From NCBI GenBank assembly GCA_016719855.1, contig JADJYH010000001.1, positions 124,001 through 188,000 on the forward strand: 64,000 nucleotides of DNA, given 5' to 3'. How positions within the stretch are numbered: position 1 is the stretch's first letter; each line of letters starts with the position of its first letter. The DNA comes from Saprospiraceae bacterium (GTDB lineage: Bacteria; Bacteroidota; Bacteroidia; Chitinophagales; Saprospiraceae). Shown here piece after piece: positions 56,794 to 64,000 of this stretch. A model generated the notes under the pieces. The model made no database searches and had not been told where the DNA came from. It saw only the letters and a list, made by a program, of their open reading frames with translations. A program made the position numbers and the translations under genes.

Positions 56794-58005
56794 TTAATTC
56801 TTCAGTTTTGGCCCGAGCCGGTAAAATGGCGAATCAGCGACCCGTAGCACCCCATTTTTCCCTTCTTGCCCAATTATCCGCCTGCACCTGACAAAACTAG
56901 CCAGCCTGTCTTCCACAAAACTAGGGTCGCCACGCACTAGGCTCTCGACTTTCACACGGTCTGAGGCATGGATAATTTTCCCGTCCCCCAAGTAAATAGC
57001 CACGTGGCTGATGCGCTCTTTTTTCTCTGGGGTTGCCTTGCGGCCAAAAAACAGTAGGTCGCCCGGCTGCAAGTTTTGCAGAGTGCTGGTGTCTGTCTCA
57101 ACCAGTTCGCCAGTGTGTACTTGCTGGCTGGCATCTCGGGGCAGTTGGATGCCATTTAGGAAAAAAGCCATTTTCGTGAAGCCGCTACAGTCCATCCCCT
57201 TGCCCGATGTGCCGCCCCAGAGGTAGGGCCTGCCCATCATTTCACGGGCAGTGGCTAGGATATTTTCAGCGGTTGGTTGACGACTAGCCAGCCAGGTGCC
57301 AAGTGGACTGAGATTTTCCTTTTTCACAAAACCGGAACGCCCATCGGGTAAGCTGATTTTTGTAAAAACCCTTTTATTTTCAATCACTTGCACCATATTT
57401 CCTGCTACCAAGTCCGTTATTTTTTGCGATTTTTCATCCGCATTTTCATAAGCAAAAACGAAATCCTGTGTGATAATCGCCCGCTCTGAATTTGTCCAAT
57501 TTTCGTACTCAGCAGCCGTCATTAATTGCAGTCCACCGTCATCAAGCCATCCGAAATAGTCATCAGGCGACTGCACGAGGTAAAAGTCCCCCTGTTTTTT
57601 CCAGACCCGGAGGGTAGCGCCGAGCAGTGCCTGTGTTGCCAGTTCCGCCGAGTGTTTTGGCTCTGACCGTATGTTGCAGACTGAGACATTCACTATGCCG
57701 AAATGCCTGCCACCCAGTTCGGACGAAGGGAGCAAGTCCAGGCTATCAACGAAGGTAATCTCTGCCGACTTGAGTTTTTCGAAGAAAGATTTTTTAGCTT
57801 CCGGTAAATTGGTTTCCCCATGAATTTCAAGCGTTTTTCCACCGCCAATCGTATCAATTCGGAAAAGCGCAACCCGTTTATCGGGCGCAAATTCGAGGCG
57901 AAGTTCCTCAGCAATTTGTTTGGCTTGCTTAAGTTGATAATTTTGCTGGCAACCTAGCCAGCCGAGGCATATTAGCGGTAGGAAAAGACGGTACATGGCG
58001 TTCAT
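56794..58005 (-). CDS. NlpC/P60 lipoprotein with SH3 domains
   Basis: 403 residues. The signal peptide ends in LGWLGC (lipobox). A region around residues 105-160 has SH3-like motifs (FGIVNVSVCNIRSEPKHSAE, QSPDDYFGWLDDGG), a second SH3-like part follows (DLVAGNMVQVIENKRVFTKI), and the C-terminal NlpC/P60 peptidase carries Cys in GTSGKGMDCSGFTKMAFF, His in RISHVAIYLGDGK and a third polar site in IIHASDRV. It cleaves peptidoglycan stem peptides in the periplasm. The catalytic residues are intact. A -7 element TACTTTTG lies 7 bases before the start. Confidence 0.9.
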   Translation of the reverse strand: MNAMYRLFLPLICLGWLGCQQNYQLKQAKQIAEELRLEFAPDKRVALFRIDTIGGGKTLEIHGETNLPEAKKSFFEKLKSAEITFVDSLDLLPSSELGGRHFGIVNVSVCNIRSEPKHSAELATQALLGATLRVWKKQGDFYLVQSPDDYFGWLDDGGLQLMTAAEYENWTNSERAIITQDFVFAYENADEKSQKITDLVAGNMVQVIENKRVFTKISLPDGRSGFVKKENLSPLGTWLASRQPTAENILATAREMMGRPYLWGGTSGKGMDCSGFTKMAFFLNGIQLPRDASQQVHTGELVETDTSTLQNLQPGDLLFFGRKATPEKKERISHVAIYLGDGKIIHASDRVKVESLVRGDPSFVEDRLASFVRCRRIIGQEGKNGVLRVADSPFYRLGPKLKN

Positions 58006-58012
58006 TTTTTCA

Positions 58013-58020
58013 CAAAAGTA
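58013..58020 (-). promoter_or_regulatory. Bacteroidota -7 element (TACTTTTG)
   Basis: Exact match on the minus strand only 7 bases before the NlpC gene start at 58005, suggesting a leaderless or very short leader transcript. Confidence 0.55.
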
Positions 58021-58023
58021 TCA

Positions 58024-59027
58024 TTGAATTTGGCTTCGTTTAAGAAAATCCTGGTCATCCAAACTGCCTTCATCGGTGATGTGGTGCTTGCAACGGCATT
58101 GGTGGAGAAGCTGTACCTACATTTTCCAGCCGCCAAGATTGATTTTTTGCTCCGCAAAGGAAATGAAGGCTTGCTCGACAATCATCCTCATATAAATAAG
58201 GTGTTGGTTTGGAATAAAAAGACATCGAAATACACCAATCTGCTGAAGTTGGTTGGGACTGTGAGAAACGCCAATTACGACCTAATTGTAAACCTGCAAC
58301 GTTTTTTTTCTACCGGCTTTCTCACTGCTTTTTCGGGTGCAAATACAACTGTTTGTTTTGATAAAAACCCGCTTTCTTTCTTTGCAAGCCATCGAGTTCC
58401 GCACCGTATTGGAACCGCTGGCAACAACGTTCACGAAGTGGAAAGAAACTTGGCGTTGATAGCACAATGGACTGACAATCAAACTATTAAACCTAAAATA
58501 TACCCTTCAAAAATTGATTTTGAGCGTTCTGCTTTCCACGAAAAATACATCACAATTTCACCAGCTTCGGTTTGGTTCACCAAGCAATTCCCAAAGGAAA
58601 AATGGCTGGAAATGATGAACAGGGTGGGGGAGGACACTACCATTTTTCTTTTAGGTGGACCAACCGATAAAGAAGCCTGCAATTGGCTCAAAAACCAAAC
58701 TCGACACCCAAAAACCATTGTAAAAGCAGGGGAGTTTTCTTTCCTTGAATCAGCGGCATTGATGAAAAACGCCTCAATGAACTTCGTCAATGATTCCGCC
58801 CCGCTTCACTTTGCATCTGCTGTAGATGCGCCTGTTACGGCAGTTTTTTGCTCAACTGTTCCTTCTTTCGGGTTTTGGCCATTGTCCACCAATTCGGTGA
58901 TTGTCGAAACTTTGGAAGAGTTGGCTTGCCGCCCCTGTGGCCTACATGGCAAAAATGCGTGCCCTGAGGGGCATTTCAACTGCTCAAAATTGATGTAGCC
59001 CAGCTTTTGGAGAGATTGCCCCAATGA
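58024..59027 (+). CDS. glycosyltransferase family 9 (heptosyltransferase-like; frameshifted at the end)
   Basis: Starts at TTG 58024 (MNLASFKKILVIQTAFIGDV); an extra T in CATTGAAT may hide an ATG. The N-terminal domain has IGDVVLATALVEKLYLHFP; the C-terminal one ITISPASVWFTKQFPKEKWL, FLLGGPTDKEACNWL and FVNDSAPLHFASAVDAPVTA, the sugar-nucleotide binding motifs of GT9. The Cys-rich end ACRPCGLHGKNACPEGHFNC is also family-like. One A is missing near 58988; restored, the end becomes SKIDVAQLLERLPQ with stop at 59027. It is likely to add a heptose or related sugar to lipopolysaccharide core. It diverges from the NlpC gene. Confidence 0.85.
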
Positions 59028-59074
59028 CTTATCTTCACCCTGCATTAACCTAATTTCTTAAATATCAATGATAT

Positions 59075-60562
59075 ATGTCGAAATATATCCTTTCACTTGA
59101 CCAAGGAACGACGAGTTCACGAGCTATTCTTTTTGACAAAAAAGCCAATATTGTTGCTGTCGAACAACAAGAATTTACACAGTACTATCCAAAGCCGGGA
59201 TGGGTCGAGCACGATGCCAACGAAATCTGGCAATCGCAGCTAAAAGTCGCACAGAACTTGCTGATAAAAAACAAGATACAGGTTGCGGACATTGCCGCCA
59301 TAGGCATCACCAACCAACGGGAAACGACCGTCATTTGGAACAAAATCACGGGCGAACCCATCCACAACGCTATCGTATGGCAAGACCGACGTACGGCTTC
59401 CATCTGCGACAAGCTAAAAAGCGATGGGCTGGAACCTCACGTTCGGAAAGCGACAGGCCTCGTAGTGGACGCTTATTTTTCAGGTACAAAAATCAAGTGG
59501 CTGCTCGACAACGTGAAAGGCGCTAGAAAGGAAGCCGATCGAGGCAATTTGCTCTTTGGCACCATTGATTCTTGGTTGATTTGGAAATTGACTGGCGGTC
59601 AAACCCACGTCACTGACTATTCAAATGCTTCGAGAACGATGCTCTTCAATATCCAGAAGCTAGAATGGGACGAAAAAATGCTGACAGCCCTTGATATTCC
59701 TAAATCGGTATTGCCAGATGTTCGGCCATCCAGCGAGGTTTATGGGCATACTCAGCCAGCATTTTTCGGAGCGGCCATTCCAATCGCTGGCGTTGCGGGC
59801 GACCAGCAGGCTGCGTTGTTCGGTCAGGCTTGCCACACAAGCGGTATGGCAAAAAACACTTACGGTACTGGTTGCTTCATGTTGATGAACACAGGAACGA
59901 AGCCTGTGGCATCGAAATCAGGTTTGCTGACCACCATTGCATGGGGCATTAGCGGCGAGGTGCATTATGCAATAGAGGGCAGTGTTTTCATCGCAGGGGC
60001 AGCGATTCAGTGGCTGCGGGATGGATTAAAAATGATACACGAAGCAACGGATTCAGAGTATTTTGCTTCCAAAGTTGCAGATACCGAAGGTGTTTATGTC
60101 GTGCCAGCTTTCGCTGGGCTTGGCGCACCTTACTGGGACATGTACGCTCGTGGGGCGATTTTCGGATTGACGAGGGGGACCACCCATTCCCATCTTATAA
60201 GGGCAACCCTGGAATCCATGGCTTACCAAACCAAGGATGTACTTACGGCCATGGAAAAGGACTCAAAAATAAAACTAAAAGCACTTCGAGTGGATGGTGG
60301 GGCGTGTGCCAACAACTTGCTTATGCAGTTTCAAGCGGATATGCTGGCTACAAATGTTGATCGCCCAAAAATCATTGAAACCACAGCGCTTGGCGCAGCC
60401 TACCTTGCCGGGCTGGGTGTCGGTTTTTGGAAAATGTCGGACATTGAAAATGGATGGCAATTGGACCGCTCTTTTCACCCAAACATGGAAGAAGGCAACC
60501 GTAAGCTCAAATATGCTGGCTGGCAAAAAGCGGTGAAAAGGTGCATGGCCTGGGAAGAATAG
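59075..60562 (+). CDS. glpK: glycerol kinase GlpK
   Basis: 495 residues, intact. FGGY-kinase pattern: YILSLDQGTTSSRAILFDKK (phosphate-binding loop), GWVEHDANEIW, GITNQRETTVIWNKITGEPI, VWQDRRTASICDKL, GVAGDQQAALFGQACHTSGM AKNTYGTG (split at 59790-59870), and the C-terminal FAGLGAPYWDMYARGAIFGL and LRVDGGACANNLLMQFQADM. It phosphorylates glycerol to glycerol 3-phosphate. No glpF or glpD lies beside it, which is unusual but not rare in Bacteroidota. Confidence 0.96.
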   Translation: MSKYILSLDQGTTSSRAILFDKKANIVAVEQQEFTQYYPKPGWVEHDANEIWQSQLKVAQNLLIKNKIQVADIAAIGITNQRETTVIWNKITGEPIHNAIVWQDRRTASICDKLKSDGLEPHVRKATGLVVDAYFSGTKIKWLLDNVKGARKEADRGNLLFGTIDSWLIWKLTGGQTHVTDYSNASRTMLFNIQKLEWDEKMLTALDIPKSVLPDVRPSSEVYGHTQPAFFGAAIPIAGVAGDQQAALFGQACHTSGMAKNTYGTGCFMLMNTGTKPVASKSGLLTTIAWGISGEVHYAIEGSVFIAGAAIQWLRDGLKMIHEATDSEYFASKVADTEGVYVVPAFAGLGAPYWDMYARGAIFGLTRGTTHSHLIRATLESMAYQTKDVLTAMEKDSKIKLKALRVDGGACANNLLMQFQADMLATNVDRPKIIETTALGAAYLAGLGVGFWKMSDIENGWQLDRSFHPNMEEGNRKLKYAGWQKAVKRCMAWEE

Positions 60563-60686
60563 CAAGCTGGTGGACAATACCATCCGTTACGAAATTTTTA
60601 ACATTTTGAGAATTCCGAATAAATGCAATTTATTTAGCTGTATTCCGTTACTTTCTTGAGTTTCTGTGTTATTGTTAGGGTGTAAA

Positions 60687-60777
60687 AATTGGCATAATGC
60701 CAATTGAGAATATTTTCAGAACGTGCTTATATTTTCAGGAGGCCGAAAAATCAAAACTTGGCATAAATTTGCCAATT
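60687..60777. promoter_or_regulatory. two TTGGCA/TGCCAA dyads upstream of a secreted-protein gene
   Basis: The first dyad is AATTGGCA-TAA-TGCCAATT (60687-60705, perfect). The second is TTGGCA-TAAATT-TGCCAA (60758-60775). They lie 60 to 140 bases before the gene at 60829 and share the same half-site with different spacing (3 and 6 bases). This suggests binding of a dimeric regulator. Confidence 0.5.
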
Positions 60778-60828
60778 ATTTTGACGAACAAACACAAATT
60801 CTGTTAGACTATACAACTCAAAATTACA

Positions 60829-61215
60829 ATGCAGCCTAAATTTTATTTTCTGAGTGTGTTTTTTGCCGTTTTAACCACAGGCATGATTTCTGCACAGAGT
60901 TCAGTTTCGCTTGATTCGAAAAAAGCCTCCAAATTTGACCCTTCCCAATTTTCGCTTGGCTCGGACGAATGGACATTTTACCTTGACAAAGAAAACAAGG
61001 TGTATTACATTGATTTTGAATCAATTAGTGTCAACTTAAGTGACATCAAAGTTTATAATCAAGCTGGTGAACTTGTGAAATCTGACAAACTTTGGGATTT
61101 GCCGGTAAACACAATTTATGAGTTGAGTATCGAAGATTTGAAGCCCGGTAATTATAAAATTGAGCTTCGTTCCTATACAGGTGTGATAGAAAAGGAGATT
61201 ATGCTTTCAGAATAA
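60829..61215 (+). CDS. small secreted protein with T9SS type A-like sorting domain
   Basis: 128 residues. Signal peptide MQPKFYFLSVFFAVLTTGMI SAQ (60829-60897). The mature part is mostly one beta domain resembling the T9SS C-terminal sorting domain: YYIDFESISVNLSDIKVYNQ, AGELVKSDKLWDLP, YELSIEDLKPGNYKIELRSY and a final VIEKEIMLSE. As there is hardly any passenger sequence, it may be a minimal surface protein or a truncated cargo. Two dyads upstream may regulate it. Confidence 0.75.
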   Translation: MQPKFYFLSVFFAVLTTGMISAQSSVSLDSKKASKFDPSQFSLGSDEWTFYLDKENKVYYIDFESISVNLSDIKVYNQAGELVKSDKLWDLPVNTIYELSIEDLKPGNYKIELRSYTGVIEKEIMLSE

Positions 61216-61233
61216 TATCCTGTTTCGTCGAAT

Positions 61234-61268
61234 AAAAAAGGTCGGTTGCCAAACAACCGACCTTTTTT
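61234..61268. terminator. bidirectional intrinsic terminator
   Basis: AAAAAAGGTCGGTTG (61234-61248) pairs with CAACCGACCTTTTTT (61254-61268), loop CCAAA. A/T runs at both ends serve the convergent genes at 61215 and 61302. Confidence 0.85.
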
Positions 61269-61301
61269 TGTTTCAAATAATGCATAGAAAATAGGGTAGG
61301 G

Positions 61302-62021
61302 CTACCCTTCAAAATGGAACGACAAAGTGAATGTTCTCGACAAAACCTTGTCAATTATACTGGACTCCTCTAAATTCTTATCGAAAATAAGTATGTTGTT
61401 GAAGCCATGAGAGAATTTAATTTCCGGTGAAAAAATAAAGTAGGGCAAAAACATTTGTACTCCCGCTCCTAATTCAAATGCGAAGTCGTTAGGAGCTATT
61501 TTAACCAGCGTCTCCGCTTGCCTCGAACGGGAGTCACTCGCTACGTCAAAAGAATATTTCACTCCAGCAATGACGAAAAGCCTTTTATCATGAAAGGGCG
61601 CTGATTTATACCGTGCTTGGAATGGCATTTCGACGAATACTGATTCCACCCGCCGGGCAAATGGCTTCCGGTCGAGCCTCGTTGGGGCATAATTGATGTT
61701 GCGTTCACCAAATGAAAGTGTAGGAAGAAAGCGAACATCAAAATTTTCACCAATTTTCAAGTTCGTCACAATTCCAAGGTTAAAGCCTGGACCAGTTACC
61801 GACTCAACAACGTTGATGCTGTCGTTCAGGATAAAATCTTTGGATTGATAGACCTTAAAATTTGATGAATTGTAGGCCAATGTGATGCCGAAATAATAAG
61901 GTTTCTGGTTAAAATCGAGGAAATTGTAGTTCCCTCTCGCTGACTGCGCAATGGCACAGACCACAAAAAAGCAAGATGTGACCATTGCTCCGATAAGCCT
62001 TGCAGTTGATTTAAAATTCAT
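61302..62021 (-). CDS. porT: T9SS/gliding protein PorT
   Basis: 239 residues from the ATG at 62021 (MNFKSTARLIGAMVTSCFFV), which overlaps the stop of ubiE as ATGA. The signal peptide ends CAIAQ. The body is an outer-membrane beta-barrel-like sequence (KPYYFGITLAYNSSNFKVYQ, NVVESVTGPGFNLGIVTNLK, RFLPTLSFGERNINYA, FVEMPFQARYKS) with a final TFTLSFHFEG. The ubiE-porT gene order is common in Bacteroidota. PorT is required for T9SS assembly. Confidence 0.85.
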   Translation of the reverse strand: MNFKSTARLIGAMVTSCFFVVCAIAQSARGNYNFLDFNQKPYYFGITLAYNSSNFKVYQSKDFILNDSINVVESVTGPGFNLGIVTNLKIGENFDVRFLPTLSFGERNINYAPTRLDRKPFARRVESVFVEMPFQARYKSAPFHDKRLFVIAGVKYSFDVASDSRSRQAETLVKIAPNDFAFELGAGVQMFLPYFIFSPEIKFSHGFNNILIFDKNLEESSIIDKVLSRTFTLSFHFEG

Positions 62022-62767
62022 AGAATGGGATGTTTTACTTTGTTGCAACATATAAAGTACAAATGCCCAGCGTAAATTGCCTGTGTTGTACTGAGTGAAA
62101 CCCTAATTTCCCGGAGGCTGACAAAATTCTTGCCGTCTGGGAAGGCTTGCACTGACTCATACAGATAACTGTACGCTTTTGGGTCTTTGGAAGTAATTCG
62201 GCCAATAACTGGAAGAAAATTTTTAAAATAAAAATTGTATAACTGTTTGAAAGGGAATAGCGTAGGTCGAGAAAACTCCAAAATCGCCGCTTTGCCTCCT
62301 GGACGAAGTACCCTAATCATTTCCGCCAGTCCTTTTTCAAGGTTTTCAAAATTTCTAACTCCAAAAGCAACGGTCACAGCGTCGAAGCTATTGTCTGGGA
62401 ACGCAATATTTTCACTATCGCCGCTCATAAGCTCTATGGTAGGGGAGAGGTGCTTTTTGGCAAGTTTGACCCTTCCGACCTCCAGCATTTCATTGGAAAT
62501 GTCAATCCCGATAACTTTTATGGGGTTTAGTTGCTGGACAGCTTCAATGGCAAGGTCTCCAGTACCTGTGGCTACATCAAGGATGTTTTGTGGATTTAAG
62601 TCCCTGAGGGAATGGATTGTCTTTTTTCGCCAACTGATGTCAATGCCTAGCGAAAGAAAATGGTTCAGGAAATCGTACCAAGGCGCAATGTTGTCAAACA
62701 TGGTAGAGACCTGAGACTTCTTGCTGCCTTGCTCGCTATACGGTTTTACTTCTTGTGTCAATGACAT
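62018..62767 (-). CDS. ubiE: demethylmenaquinone methyltransferase UbiE/MenG
   Basis: 249 residues from the ATG at 62767 (MSLTQEVKPYSEQGSKKSQV); the frame runs to 62803 but the promoter TACCTTTG lies at 62781-62788. SAM-binding motif: ILDVATGTGDLAIEAVQQL, then VIGIDISNEMLEVG, NIAFPDNSFDAVTVAFGVRN and FENLEKGLAEMIRVLRPGGK, with SRPTLFPFKQLYNFYFKNFL. It methylates demethylmenaquinone to menaquinone. The C-terminus is less conserved and may carry a small shift near 62080. Its stop overlaps porT. Confidence 0.92.
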   Translation of the reverse strand: MSLTQEVKPYSEQGSKKSQVSTMFDNIAPWYDFLNHFLSLGIDISWRKKTIHSLRDLNPQNILDVATGTGDLAIEAVQQLNPIKVIGIDISNEMLEVGRVKLAKKHLSPTIELMSGDSENIAFPDNSFDAVTVAFGVRNFENLEKGLAEMIRVLRPGGKAAILEFSRPTLFPFKQLYNFYFKNFLPVIGRITSKDPKAYSYLYESVQAFPDGKNFVSLREIRVSLSTTQAIYAGHLYFICCNKVKHPIL

Positions 62768-62780
62768 TTTTTTTATTTGG

Positions 62781-62788
62781 CAAAGGTA
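62781..62788 (-). promoter_or_regulatory. Bacteroidota -7 element of ubiE-porT (TACCTTTG)
   Basis: Exact TAnnTTTG match on the minus strand, 14 bases before the ubiE start. Confidence 0.55.
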
Positions 62789-63003
62789 ACAAAAGGGTAG
62801 CATTTAGGTTGTGGCTATGGTATAAAGTGGAAAGTATTATTCAACATAATATAGATTATAATAAATAAGATCACGCCCGCTTGTGCTGAACGCATTTTGT
62901 ACATTTTTCTACAAATATTGACGCCGCACTGCGGCTAATCAGCTAATAATCAATCATTTAATCTCCGAATTCAGGTCAGCATTAACTTTCAAAGCGAGTA
63001 TCT

Positions 63004-63654
63004 TTAAAATTTTGCAGCAATCAGAATGGCAGCCCCTCCCACTACCTGACTCAAAAAACTGGTGAAAAGTGACGGTTTCAAAGCTACCGTAAAGGCAAAA
63101 CCAAACACTGCTCCCCAAAAGTGGGCTTCGTGGTCAATGCGGCTGCCAGCTTCTTGCCTGGAAGAATAAGATGAATAAACAAGGTAAAGCACTGCCGCAA
63201 CGATGGCTGGTATCGGGAGTACCCCGAAAAGATAGATTTTCTCCCAAGGCAGCAATAAGGCAAAGGCGAACATGATGCCCGAGGTTGCGCCAGATGCACC
63301 TACGCTGCTAAATGATTGGTTGTTTTTATGCTTAATATAGGTTGGAATATCGGCAAATACACCTGATAAAAGGTAAAGTGCTGCGAAGTTAATCCTGCCC
63401 ATGGTCGCTCCAAAAAGCTCAACGAAAACGCTTTCGATGAATGTGCCAAAGCTCCACAGCACAAACATGTTGATGGCCAAATGCATCCAACTACCATGCA
63501 GGAAAACGGAAGTGACCCATCGGTAAAATTCCTTGTCTCGATGCTCTTCATACGGGTAGTGCATGAACTTGAGGAACAAATCACGATTGCTAAGTGCTAG
63601 CCACGATACAATTGCCGTGATGACGATGATGACAAGGGTTACAGTGATGGACAT
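63004..63654 (-). CDS. rhomboid-family intramembrane protease
   Basis: 216 residues with six membrane helices. HGSWMHLAINMFVLWSFGTF is the rhomboid loop and helix 2 region, SVGASGATSGIMFAFALLLP carries the catalytic Ser (GxSG) and DHEAHFWGAVFGFAFTVAL the catalytic His. Both residues are present, so it is probably active. The substrate is unknown. Its start codon sits 4 bases from the 8-base-unit array at 63658. Confidence 0.9.
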   Translation of the reverse strand: MSITVTLVIIVITAIVSWLALSNRDLFLKFMHYPYEEHRDKEFYRWVTSVFLHGSWMHLAINMFVLWSFGTFIESVFVELFGATMGRINFAALYLLSGVFADIPTYIKHKNNQSFSSVGASGATSGIMFAFALLLPWEKIYLFGVLPIPAIVAAVLYLVYSSYSSRQEAGSRIDHEAHFWGAVFGFAFTVALKPSLFTSFLSQVVGGAAILIAAKF

Positions 63655-63657
63655 TGG

Positions 63658-63754
63658 TTAGAGTGTTTGAGAGTTTGAGGGATTGAGAGTTTGAGAAATT
63701 AAGGCAGGGCTGACCTCAAACCCTCAAACCCTCAACCCCTCAAATACTCAAATC
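63658..63754. repeat. inverted pair of 8-base-unit arrays
   Basis: Left array 63658-63705: TTAGAGTG, TTTGAGAG, TTTGAGGG, ATTGAGAG, TTTGAGAA, ATTAAGGC. Right array 63715-63754 in opposite orientation: CTCAAACC, CTCAAACC, CTCAACCC, CTCAAATA, CTCAAATC. It fills the complete gap between the rlmH stop (63757) and the rhomboid start (63654). Confidence 0.85.
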
Positions 63755-63756
63755 CG

Positions 63757-64000
63757 CTATTCGTTGTGATAAGATTCTCCCCGCAAAATGGTCATGGCAC
63801 GGTACAATTGTTCCAGAAAAAATAGCCTGACCATTTGGTGCGAAAATGTCATTTTTGATAAAGAAATTTTGAAATCGGCTCGCTGGTAAACCTCCTCGGA
63901 GAAGCCCCAAGCGCCGCCAACCAGAAAGACCATGCGTTTTGAACTGAGTTGTAGTTTTTGCTCGATGAAACTTGAGAACTCAACCGAAGTCATTTGCCTG
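63757..64000 (-). CDS. rlmH: 23S rRNA (pseudouridine1915-N3)-methyltransferase RlmH (5' partial)
   Basis: The C-terminal 80 or so residues of RlmH; the frame continues beyond the window (GRQ before the visible MTSVEFSSF). Signatures are MVFLVGGAWGFSEEVYQRAD (SPOUT knot with the SAM-binding glycines) and SLSKMTFSHQMVRLFFLEQL YRAM (63780-63850), ending RGESYHNE. The enzyme methylates the pseudouridine at 1915 of 23S rRNA in assembled ribosomes. Confidence 0.92.
   Translation of the reverse strand, partial: RQMTSVEFSSFIEQKLQLSSKRMVFLVGGAWGFSEEVYQRADFKISLSKMTFSHQMVRLFFLEQLYRAMTILRGESYHNE

Noticed and set aside
1..64000. tRNA, rRNA or mobile elements
   Set aside because: Gaps were read for cloverleaf and transposase features and none was found.

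Overview
The window is a chromosomal segment of a Bacteroidota bacterium. The evidence is type IX secretion genes (porV, porT, two probable cargo proteins), repeated promoter elements of the form TAnnTTTG, the ubiE-porT gene pair, and several families typical of this phylum (DUF5686, DUF4197, AsmA-like, UMF1-type transporter, very large T9SS adhesin). A saprospirian-like relative fits best, but the window alone does not settle the family. No rRNA, tRNA, CRISPR array, insertion sequence or phage gene was seen.

Layout. 1-7.1 kb: end of a VCBS/ASPIC surface protein, a small membrane protein, a DUF4197 protein, an unknown exported protein, a Nudix-type regulator and recQ. 7.2-22.9 kb: an accessory stress and signalling island. 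It holds three histidine kinases (one with a globin-like sensor, one with an ethylene-receptor-like copper-binding membrane domain, one with PAS), three single-domain response regulators, an AraC-type regulator and many small stress proteins (YtxH, Lmo0937-type, DUF6496, PRC-barrel, CsbD, Dps), plus an SDR dehydrogenase, an AI-2E-type transporter, a DUF748 protein and a thioredoxin fold without cysteines. 22.9-26.9 kb: a sphingosine-1-phosphate-lyase-like enzyme translationally coupled to a UMF1 transporter, then a BamA-like outer membrane protein. 27-38 kb: envelope proteins (AsmA, DUF5686), VOC protein, HMG-CoA lyase, Mpo1-like DUF962 protein, two unknowns, murB and a lipoprotein. 38-44 kb: metH, pspC-like gene, ECF sigma factor, tpiA. 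44-53 kb: a roughly 2,135-residue T9SS adhesin, an effector-associated-domain/TPR membrane protein and porV. 53-64 kb: CBS, EI24, NlpC/P60 and GT9 proteins, glpK, a small secreted protein, porT-ubiE, a rhomboid protease and the end of rlmH.

Two properties cut across the window. First, around 20 genes are broken by one-base gains or losses, nearly all in homopolymer runs. Restoring one base brings back well-conserved protein sequence, so these look like sequencing errors rather than pseudogenes, and broken genes are annotated here as single loci. Second, at least five gene borders (32.8, 33.1, 34.5, 35.7 and 63.7 kb) are filled by arrays of 8-base units, mostly as inverted pairs. Each border uses its own word but the architecture is shared. 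I know of no name for this element class.

The most interesting proteins are the ethylene-receptor-like kinase, whose D, Y, P, C and H positions align with plant ETR1 without a gap, the stress island as a possible counterpart of the Bacillus general stress regulon, and the EAD/TPR membrane protein.
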